Part shown: one piece after another, positions 13,580 through 19,139 of the stretch
Position numbering within the stretch: the first letter of the stretch is position 1
Layout of the letters: each line of letters starts with the position of its first letter
DNA from: JARRNJ01 sp037385045
GTDB taxonomy: Bacteria; Pseudomonadota; Gammaproteobacteria; JASBUN01
Direction of reading: 5' to 3'
Length of the DNA stretch: 19,139 nucleotides
Assembly (NCBI GenBank): GCA_037385045.1
Contig: JARRNJ010000052.1
Location: 1 to 19,139 of the forward strand
Made by a program: the position numbers and the translations under genes
Notes under the pieces: generated by a model
What the model saw: the letters and a program-made list of their open reading frames with translations, nothing else
What the model was told of the DNA's origin: nothing
Database searches by the model: none

Positions 13580-14800
13580 ATGGCAAATGCCAGAAACAAC
13601 TTCCAACGGCGCGTTTTCCTCAGTCGCGCACTCCGACTCTCAGGCGCCGCCGCCGCCACCTTCATCGCGCCGAACGCGTTTGCCCATCGCCGCGTCCTGG
13701 TGCGCAACGTCAAGCTCGTTCACCACCACGGTATCACCCGGGTGATCTTCGACCTCGACGGCCCCGTGCGACACCGCCTGTTCACGCTTTCCCATCCAGA
13801 TCGAGTCGTGATTGATGTTGCCGACGCCCACACCGGTAGGCTGCACCTGGAACCGACAGCGCTGGTGCATGACCTGCGTTACGCCCCGCACGAACACGGG
13901 GGCCTTCGTCTGGTGCTGGACCTGAGCACGGCGGCGCGTCCCCACAGTCTGCTGCTGCCGCCTGACGGCAGTTATCGTACCTACCGGCTGGTGGTGGACC
14001 TCACGCCCGTCGCAGGGTCAACGGAGGCGACGCGCACCGCCCACGGCAGGCACCTACGGGACGTGATCATCACCATTGATCCCGGCCATGGTGGCCGGGA
14101 TCCCGGCGCCATCGGGCAGAGGGGGACGTATGAAAAGACAGTCGTGCTGGACATTGGCCACCGTCTCAACGCGCTGCTGGAGCGCGAAGACGGAATGAAA
14201 CCAATGATGACCCGGCACAGCGACCACTTCGTGACCTTGGGAGGTCGGGTGCGCATGGCGGAAGCTCACCGTGCCGATCTGTTCGTCTCCATCCATGCCG
14301 ACGCTTCACCGTACCATTACCCGAAAGGCTCCACCATCTATGTACTGTCCGAGCACGGCGCCTCTTCGGTGGCTGCCCGTCTGCTCGCCAAACACCAGAA
14401 CAGCGCCGACCGCCTGGCCGGCGTCAATCTTTCGGGATATAGCAAGGCCGTGACCTCTGTATTGATCGATATGGAGCAAACTGCCACCCACGTCGACAGC
14501 ACGGTGCTGGCACGGCACCTCACGGAAAGCATCGCCCACGCCGATATTGTGCCGCTACACTCGCGTGAGGTGGAGCATGCGGCATTCGTCGTGCTGAAAT
14601 CGCCTGACATCCCGTCCGTGCTGGTGGAGACGGCCTTCATTTCCAATCGTTCCGAGGAACGCCTGCTGCAGACGCCTACCTTCCGGCAGGGCATGGCCGA
14701 AGCGCTGCTCGGAGGGATCAAGGAGTATTTCCGAGAGCACGCGCCTCCTGGGACCGTACTGGAAGCCCGTCACCGAGCGAGTGATCTGGCGGCAAGTTGA
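13580..14800 (+). CDS. amiC: AmiC-type N-acetylmuramoyl-L-alanine amidase, Tat-exported
   Basis: Periplasmic zinc amidase that cuts the lactyl-Ala bond of peptidoglycan during daughter-cell separation, 406 aa. The ATG at 13580 follows GGGAGA. Residues 1-35 are a twin-arginine signal (NFQRRVFLSRA, hydrophobic LSGAAAATFIAPNAFA), as in E. coli AmiC. An AMIN domain spans about 38-135 (VLVRNVKLVHHHGITRVIFD ... LRLVLDLS) and targets the septum. The Amidase_3 domain runs from about 160: ligands His170 (DPGHGG), Glu185 (TYEKTV) and His239 (FVSIHAD), and catalytic Glu350 (VLVETAFISN). An inserted helical region after residue 240 may be the autoinhibitory segment opened by EnvC/NlpD-type activators. 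The gene stands alone, between the IS110 remnant and two hairpins. Confidence 0.93.
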   Translation: MANARNNFQRRVFLSRALRLSGAAAATFIAPNAFAHRRVLVRNVKLVHHHGITRVIFDLDGPVRHRLFTLSHPDRVVIDVADAHTGRLHLEPTALVHDLRYAPHEHGGLRLVLDLSTAARPHSLLLPPDGSYRTYRLVVDLTPVAGSTEATRTAHGRHLRDVIITIDPGHGGRDPGAIGQRGTYEKTVVLDIGHRLNALLEREDGMKPMMTRHSDHFVTLGGRVRMAEAHRADLFVSIHADASPYHYPKGSTIYVLSEHGASSVAARLLAKHQNSADRLAGVNLSGYSKAVTSVLIDMEQTATHVDSTVLARHLTESIAHADIVPLHSREVEHAAFVVLKSPDIPSVLVETAFISNRSEERLLQTPTFRQGMAEALLGGIKEYFREHAPPGTVLEARHRASDLAAS

Positions 14801-14908
14801 ACAATCACCGGAGGTAGCGATCCGATCCAGGCTTTAGGCATGCTTGCTCGCCGCGAGTTGGTGCAGGTCCAACAGAACGCTGCCCGAGTGCGCGGACGGT
14901 CGGGTGAC

Positions 14909-14929
14909 CGGATCGCAGGGTGCGATCCG
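14909..14929. repeat. Hairpin downstream of the amidase gene
   Basis: CGGATCGCA / TGCGATCCG, a perfect 9-bp stem with the 3-nt loop GGG, 109 nt after the amidase stop. It is the first of two hairpins 35 nt apart. Confidence 0.5.
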
Positions 14930-14963
14930 ATACTGCCACTGGGGTTTTCATCCCCTACGACCC

Positions 14964-14993
14964 GGGGGCGAATGCATTTAATGCATCGCCCCC
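14964..14993. terminator. Very stable hairpin downstream of the amidase gene
   Basis: GGGGGCG-A-ATGCAT, loop TTA, ATGCAT-CGCCCCC: 13 bp with one bulged A. No T-run follows. It can fold from either strand and is the strongest structure in the gap, so it is a plausible transcript end for the amidase gene. Confidence 0.5.
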
Positions 14994-15670
14994 AGCAGCA
15001 CTGCGGACCGCTGATGGGCCGTATTTGTTGCAGTGACTCCGCGATGTGAGGGTTCGTAAGGTGCTAACCAGGTAGTGATCATTGGCCGACGTAGCCGTAT
15101 GCGGTCGTAAGCTTCCCGTTCCAATGCACCGGTCGTAAACAACGTCCTCTGGCAGTGGATAATGCCATTCAATGCGCTAGCCATCAGGTTTCACATATCT
15201 CTGTGGTGATGTACGCGAAACACAGAACACTCAGGTGGTACACCGGTTCGCGCGTGGTCCCAGTGGGCTTCAGGGTACAATGCGCGGCAAACCGAGCTAC
15301 AGCAACATCCAGATGACTCGACAGGCATCTGCTTGGTGGACTATCGAGGCGCAGTCAACGGTGTCAAAGAATCCCCGGCAACGCTCGTTGTCTTTAGGAC
15401 AGATTGGCGCGACCAGCGGTGCACAGAAAGGCCCCAGAGCCTCTCCGGCGGCCCTGCCGGGGCGACATCCCGGAACAGCGGGCTTTGTGAGGCAGCTATC
15501 AAAGCCTGCGGTGAATCCCTTACCGCTATGGGTCCCTACTGGTCTGTCGGGCAAAAACTGCCTTCATGCCCTACCCGAGCCCGAGGGAACAGCCCGGACC
15601 ACACCGTCTTCAACGTCCTGCAGAGGGGCGCTACGCTGTGGCGAACGGCCTCAACGGGAACGGTTGCTGG
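14994..15670. other. Long stretch without a recognisable gene
   Basis: About 680 nt between the hairpins and the 3' end of fnr. Several open frames cross it: minus 14978-15184, plus 15333-15803, plus 15235-15813, minus 15297-15554. None has a ribosome binding site, a recognisable domain or natural-looking composition, and the two long plus-strand frames run into fnr on the opposite strand. It may be decayed mobile DNA, like the two transposase remnants on each side. Confidence 0.4.
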
Positions 15671-16507
15671 TCAGAAGTGGGTGGCCGCGCCCTTGGCTGG
15701 GGCTGCGGAAGCGGCCGAGTCGGCGTTGGCCAGCGCTCTCAGTGCCTGCGTATCGAGCAACTCGACCCGCCGGCCCCCCGCCGCGATCCATCCCAGGGTC
15801 TGAAAGCGCGTAAATGCCCGACACACCGTTTCCACTGCGAGCCCCAGATAGGCGGCGATGTCGGTACGCGTGAAGGCAAGCTCCAGGCAAACCGTTCGGA
15901 AGCCTCGTTGCTCGAGGCGGTCTGACAGACCCACCAGAAAGCCGGCCAGGCGCTGCTCGGCGGAACGTCTGGATAGCACCAAGCAGTGCTGGTGGGCCCG
16001 GGCAATCTCCTCGCTCATGGCCTCGCGCAACCGTCGGTGAAAGCCGGGCAGTCGGGCCGCAAGGGTTTCCAGCTGGTCTTTCGCAAAGGCGCACACGCCG
16101 GCGTTCTCCAGCGCAATGGCGCTGGCGCTGTAATGGTCCGTGGACAAAGCGTCGAGCCCCAGCAGGTCGCCGGCCATATGGTATCCCACCACCACATCGG
16201 AACGGGCATCCCCCGGCAGTGTGGTCTTGAACGTGCCGGAGCGCACCATGTGCAGGTCCCGGCACCGGTCGCCCAGGCGGTACAGGTAATCGCCGGGGCT
16301 CAACATCCGCGCCTGTCCGACCAGTCCCGCCAGTGCATCCCACTGCGCACGCGACATGCCGGCTGTGAGACACCGGGATTTGTTTCCGCAGCATGCGCAG
16401 GGGCTAATCGAATCCAGCAATGGCGGCACCTCCATTAAGGGTGTGGCGATGCGACATGGAGCCACAGATTGATATGGCGGCTTCGCAGCGGAGTGTTTGC
16501 TGAACAT
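15671..16507 (-). CDS. fnr: FNR/ANR-type oxygen-sensing Fe-S transcription regulator
   Basis: Cytoplasmic CRP/FNR-family regulator, 278 aa from the ATG at 16507, which follows GGAGGTG (longer frames upstream lack a site). N-terminal cysteines C37-x2-C40-x5-C46 match the FNR cluster spacing, with one extra Cys39, and Cys139 (ENAGVCAF) is the fourth ligand. A [4Fe-4S] oxygen sensor is therefore expected. The cyclic-nucleotide-like beta barrel spans about 65-145 (GDLLGLDALST), the dimer helix about 150-175, and the HTH about 212-235 (FTRTDIAAYLGLAVETVCRA). E226 and R230 match the E..SR recognition residues of FNR, but the Ser is Cys229. The N-terminus has 36 residues before the first cluster Cys, longer than in E. 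coli FNR. It is a single gene and its targets are unknown. Confidence 0.9.
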   Translation of the reverse strand: MFSKHSAAKPPYQSVAPCRIATPLMEVPPLLDSISPCACCGNKSRCLTAGMSRAQWDALAGLVGQARMLSPGDYLYRLGDRCRDLHMVRSGTFKTTLPGDARSDVVVGYHMAGDLLGLDALSTDHYSASAIALENAGVCAFAKDQLETLAARLPGFHRRLREAMSEEIARAHQHCLVLSRRSAEQRLAGFLVGLSDRLEQRGFRTVCLELAFTRTDIAAYLGLAVETVCRAFTRFQTLGWIAAGGRRVELLDTQALRALANADSAASAAPAKGAATHF

Positions 16508-16567
16508 AAGCACCTCCGCCCGGTGGGTCACCGAGAACTGCGGCGAATCGACCTTGGAGAGCCGTAC

Positions 16568-16579
16568 GCAAGCGCTTGC
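16568..16579. promoter_or_regulatory. 12-bp perfect palindrome upstream of fnr
   Basis: GCAAGCGCTTGC lies 61-72 nt upstream of the fnr start, where a promoter operator would be. No FNR-box (TTGAT-N4-ATCAA) was seen nearby. It could be chance in GC-rich DNA. Confidence 0.3.
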
Positions 16580-17039
16580 CGTTGCTATCCAATGGCGATC
16601 ATCATAATCGAGGCGTGGTGACCCGGCTATAGCCAAGTTACAGGCGCACGGCTCACACTACGAATTCTTGATTTTTCGGGGGGTGTTGGGCGCAGGGAAT
16701 GACGGACGGACGCGACGTACTGCGGCGCAGCAGTCGACACTCCGCCGGTCTACCCAGAGAGCAGGTACTGCGAGCTGCAGTTAGATGTGCAGGTTGGCAG
16801 TTTGAAACAAGACACCATGTCTTTCACCATAGAACAATCCGGCTTTTCAGCCTCAGCACACCGCCCTGCATCTCCCGACAACACATGGCCAAATCTGGAT
16901 AGCCGATATTTGATACCCGCGGTCGCGATACCAACTCTTGCAGTCGTTTCCACTGTGAGTCTTACATTCCAATTAGTATCGATATTGGAGAATCCTGAAG
17001 CGGTGTCCATCCGCGTTTTGGGCTGTTGTGACGATGGTG
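16580..17039. other. Gene-free stretch between fnr and the IS1182 remnant
   Basis: No recognisable gene. A plus-strand frame from 16787 (MSFTIEQSG from an internal ATG at 16817) reads on into antisense transposase sequence and ends at 17266, so it is at best a fused remnant. The minus frame 16750-17010 is also unrecognised. The fnr promoter probably lies at 16508-16640. Confidence 0.4.
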
Positions 17040-17723
17040 GGGGTCGGTCAGTGAGATCTGTTGGTCCGGTGCGCGAAGCATCCGGACCTCAAGCGCCTTT
17101 AGCCGCACCATCTCCTTTTTCAGGGCGGCGATCTTGTCTTCCAGGCGCTCGGCCTTGCGTTTGGCCGTCGCGGCCTCCTGGCGATCCGCGCTGGCGATCT
17201 GGCCCAGGTAGCGCTCGATGCTTTCGTCGATCTGCTGAAGGCGCCGTTTCAGCTTCGCCTTGGTGAAGTTCTTGTCCCGGTTGTTTACCGCTTTGAACTT
17301 GCTCCCATCAATGGCGACGAAGGCGTCCGAGAACAGTTCCAGCTTGCGGCACAGCATCACAAATTCGCGGCACACCAGGCGAATGGCGTTGCCATAGTCC
17401 TTGCGAAAGTCGGCGATCGTCTTGAAGTCCGGCGCCAGGCGGCCCGTCAGCCACATCAGCTCGACATTGCGCTACGCCTCGCGCTCCAGGCGCCGCGAGG
17501 ACTGCACGCGGTTGAGGTACCCATAGATGAATAGCTTGAGCAGCGTCGCGGGATGGTAGCCAGGCCGTCCGGTGAGTTCCGCCTCTGTCTTGAAGCCGAG
17601 CCCCGAAAGATCCAGCTCATCGACGAAGACATCGATCACCCGCACCGGGCTGTCTTCTGCGATATAGTCATCGAGCCGCTCGGGAAACAGCGTGGCCTGA
17701 CTGCGATTCTCGCCCTCGATAAA
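17040..17723 (-). pseudogene. Broken IS1182-family transposase
   Basis: The minus strand reads as an IS1182-type DDE transposase. From 17723 it gives FIEGENRSQATLFPERLDDY, then VRVIDVFVDELDLSGLGFKT and TGRPGYHPATLLKLFIYGYL. After an in-frame TAG at 17474-17472 (a CAG-to-TAG change after LEREA) it continues RNVELMWLTGRLAPDFKTIA, then FVAIDGSKFKAVNNRDKNFT and a coiled-coil-like Lys/Glu stretch. Homology stops after QISLTDP near 17040, so the C-terminal half of the catalytic domain is lost. The codon before FIEG is TAG (17726-17724), so the normal start is gone too. Three lesions make it clearly dead. Confidence 0.9.
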
Positions 17724-17738
17724 CTAGCAACACTCGAG

Positions 17739-17755
17739 GTTTTCACACAGCCTGG
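17739..17755. repeat. Possible surviving terminal inverted repeat of the IS1182 element
   Basis: GTTTTCACACAGCCTGG lies just outside the 5' end of the transposase remnant. A GTTTTCACACAGCC-type end is what I associate with this kind of element, from memory. No matching CAGGCTGTGTGAAAAC was found at the other side, consistent with a 3' deletion. Confidence 0.4.
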
Positions 17756-17808
17756 GTCGCACGCGGCCCTAGAGCTCCGTCACGAATTGCGCCGCTGGCC
17801 GGAGAGGA

Positions 17809-17842
17809 CGGTAGCCGCCCCCTTTCGGCCGACCGGCTACCG
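17809..17842. repeat. Hairpin beside the IS1182 remnant
   Basis: CGGTAGCCG / CGGCTACCG, a perfect 9-bp stem around a 16-nt loop. Another imperfect stem (CTGAGGAC-TAC-GTCCTGAG, 7 of 8 pairs) follows at 17846-17864. Their role is unknown; they may be relics of a mobile element or a terminator. Confidence 0.45.
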
Positions 17843-17935
17843 CCGCTGAGGACTACGTCCTGAGTTCAAAATCATCACCCCTGGTGGACAATGTAATGCC
17901 ACAAACAAGGTTACTAACCCCTTCCTACCGAGAAG

Positions 17936-17951
17936 CATAGGGACCCCTATG
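17936..17951. repeat. Short perfect inverted repeat upstream of the peroxiredoxin gene
   Basis: CATAGGG-AC-CCCTATG, 7-bp arms, 216-231 nt before the peroxiredoxin ATG. It contains ATAG and CTAT, but at a 6-nt rather than 7-nt spacing, so it is not an OxyR half-site. Confidence 0.35.
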
Positions 17952-18046
17952 GCGCAATCTGTACACTACGTCCTTCCACGGTGCCACGCAGCCACCCCTC
18001 TGGCCGCATCCCGTGCCCCGAGCACGCCTCGTCGCCGCAAATAACC

Positions 18047-18083
18047 ATAGTCTGTAGCTATCCATCGAATAGCCAATATTCGT
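18047..18083 (+). promoter_or_regulatory. OxyR-like site upstream of the peroxiredoxin gene
   Basis: ATAG (18047), CTAT (18058), ATAG (18069) in exact 11-nt period, then TCGT (18080) in the fourth position: 13 of 16 core bases of ATAG-N7-CTAT-N7-ATAG-N7-CTAT, with the first three blocks perfect. It ends 84 nt before the ATG and 23 nt before a possible -10, the same geometry as at katG. Confidence 0.6.
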
Positions 18084-18106
18084 TGGATCACTAACCTTGA
18101 ACTGGC

Positions 18107-18112
18107 TATCGT
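18107..18112 (+). promoter_or_regulatory. Possible peroxiredoxin -10 box
   Basis: TATCGT (4 of 6 to consensus) with only a poor -35 (TTGGAT at 18083-18088, 18-nt spacer), as expected for an activated promoter. Transcription would start near 18119, giving a 48-nt leader. TAGAGT at 18112-18117 is an alternative. Confidence 0.3.
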
Positions 18113-18166
18113 AGAGTCCATGCCATAGCAGCAATCAGTCCAACCTTAACGAACGAGGAACAAGTC

Positions 18167-18820
18167 ATGACCAGCAACATCGAAGCCCAGTCTCCCGGGA
18201 TGCCTCAACTCAACGCGCCGGCCCCAGCCTTTGAAGCCAAGACCACCCACGGAGTGAAGAAGCTGTCCGACTATAAGGGTAAGTGGCTGGTGCTGTTTTC
18301 GCACCCAGCTGACTTTACGCCGGTGTGCACGACGGAGTTCATGGCATTCGCGCAAGCTTATCCGGAATTCCAGAAGCTGAACTGCGAGCTGTTGGGGTTA
18401 TCCATCGACAGCTACTACTCCCATGTAGCCTGGATCCGCAACATCAAGGAGAAGTTTGGCGTGGAGATTCCATTTCCTATCATCGAAGATCTCAGCATGA
18501 ATGTGGCCCGCGCCTACGGGATGATCCATCCCGGCGCCGCTGACACGTCAGCGGTTCGGGCTACTTTCATCATCGATGACAAGGGCATCCTGCGTGCAAT
18601 GGTCTACTACCCCATGACGAACGGCCGTTCGATTCCGGAGTTTGTTCGCTTGGTGGCGGCCTTGCAGACCTCCGACAAGCATAAGATCGCAACCCCCGCC
18701 GGCTGGCAACCCGGCGACAAGGTGATCGTGCCGCCCCCGGGTTCTGCAGAGGACGCCGAGAAGCGCATGGACGAAGGCTACGAATGTACCGACTGGTATT
18801 TCTGTAAGAAGGCGCTCTAA
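18167..18820 (+). CDS. Prx6-type peroxiredoxin (AhpC/TSA family)
   Basis: Cytoplasmic thiol peroxidase that reduces H2O2 and organic peroxides, 217 aa. The peroxidatic site is P47-x3-T51-x2-C54 (PADFTPVC), with the supporting Arg131 (SAVRATFIIDDKG). The long C-terminal domain (YPMTNGRSIPEFVRLVAALQ, then GWQPGDKVIVPPP) is typical of the Prx6 branch. The tail ends GYECTDWYFCKK with Cys207 and Cys213. Prx6-branch enzymes of archaea and many bacteria have such a tail Cys pair, which allows a disulfide-based cycle, unlike the mammalian 1-Cys type. The ATG follows GAGGAA. It is a single gene with an OxyR-like site upstream and a strong terminator downstream. The reductant is not encoded nearby. Confidence 0.95.
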   Translation: MTSNIEAQSPGMPQLNAPAPAFEAKTTHGVKKLSDYKGKWLVLFSHPADFTPVCTTEFMAFAQAYPEFQKLNCELLGLSIDSYYSHVAWIRNIKEKFGVEIPFPIIEDLSMNVARAYGMIHPGAADTSAVRATFIIDDKGILRAMVYYPMTNGRSIPEFVRLVAALQTSDKHKIATPAGWQPGDKVIVPPPGSAEDAEKRMDEGYECTDWYFCKKAL

Positions 18821-18839
18821 TGTTGTAGTACTGTTCGAT

Positions 18840-18870
18840 CCGGCGGGTCGGCGAGCCGACCCGCCGGTTT
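18840..18870 (+). terminator. Intrinsic terminator of the peroxiredoxin gene
   Basis: Perfect 13-bp stem, CCGGCGGGTCGGC / GCCGACCCGCCGG, with two central bases (GA) and TTT directly after, 19 nt past the stop. The T-run is short, but it is the best terminator in the window. Confidence 0.8.
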
Positions 18871-19139
18871 CTGCGGGCTAAGCACCGCATTTGACAGAGC
18901 CCGGGTCGGCGGCGGGTCACCACGTTTACGCCAAGGTTGCTAACGTCCGATCGCTTGAATCAGTTGTTTTGGGGCTTGCTTTGCGTGTCGCCTGTTACGA
19001 ATACTTGCCGAGCGACAAGCAGGCCTAAACGTGGCGCTGCATCTGGAGCAGGGGGTGCCCGATGATGGTGTTCCCATGATGCCACCACTGACCCGATCGG
19101 TGACGTCCGCTCCGCACCCAATAGCCGTCGCTGGACCGG
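18871..19139. other. Right edge: no recognised gene
   Basis: A plus-strand frame from a GTG at 19032 (VALHLEQGVPDDGVPMMPPL) stays open to the window end and extends upstream without a start as far as about 18960. There is no ribosome binding site and no recognisable family. It could be the beginning of a gene or random open frame in GC-rich DNA. Confidence 0.3.

Noticed and set aside
16787..17266. 159-aa plus-strand frame
   Set aside because: More than half of it is antisense to the IS1182 transposase, and there is no ribosome binding site.
1..19139. CRISPR arrays, tRNA or rRNA genes
   Set aside because: No regularly spaced direct repeats, cloverleaf-like stretches or rRNA-like sequence were seen on either strand by eye. 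A covariance-model scan would be the decisive test.

Overview
The window looks like a GC-rich Gram-negative proteobacterium, most likely a gammaproteobacterium. The basis is an OprB-type outer-membrane porin, a Tat-exported AmiC-type amidase, an FNR/ANR-type regulator with the classical Cys spacing, and a FeoA-FeoB-FeoC operon. No rRNA or tRNA gene was recognised, so the genus cannot be fixed from the sequence.

Layout. (1) 1-2872: the ferrous-iron uptake operon feoABC, with feoA cut by the left edge and both gene junctions overlapping by 4 nt. (2) 3270-4361: an OprB-like porin with a TTG start, convergent with (3) 4609-5667 (minus), a NiCoT nickel/cobalt permease. (4) 5668-6146: a divergent control region with a NikR-like inverted repeat on the permease side and an OxyR-like site on the katG side. 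(5) 6147-8303: catalase-peroxidase katG. (6) 8460-8921 (minus): a small secreted protein, possibly a remote relative of P19-type periplasmic metal-binding proteins. (7) 9182-12961: two tandem secreted DUF3857/transglutaminase-like paralogues; the second has Ser in place of the catalytic Cys. (8) 12991-13290 (minus): a decayed IS110-family transposase. (9) 13580-14800: a Tat-exported N-acetylmuramoyl-L-alanine amidase, followed by two strong hairpins and a long stretch without a recognisable gene. (10) 15671-16507 (minus): an FNR-like Fe-S regulator. (11) 17040-17755 (minus): a broken IS1182-family transposase. (12) 18167-18820: a Prx6-type peroxiredoxin with an OxyR-like site upstream and a strong terminator downstream.

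How the genes fit together. The conserved genes share a theme of transition-metal supply (Fe2+ by Feo, Ni2+/Co2+ by NiCoT) and of sensing or detoxifying oxidants (KatG, peroxiredoxin, FNR). katG and the peroxiredoxin each carry a four-block OxyR-like pattern at the same distance from a possible -10 box, which suggests one shared peroxide regulon. The tandem transglutaminase-like pair with one presumed dead active site is the best candidate for an undescribed envelope system. The two transposase remnants flank the amidase-fnr block and mark it as a place of past rearrangement.
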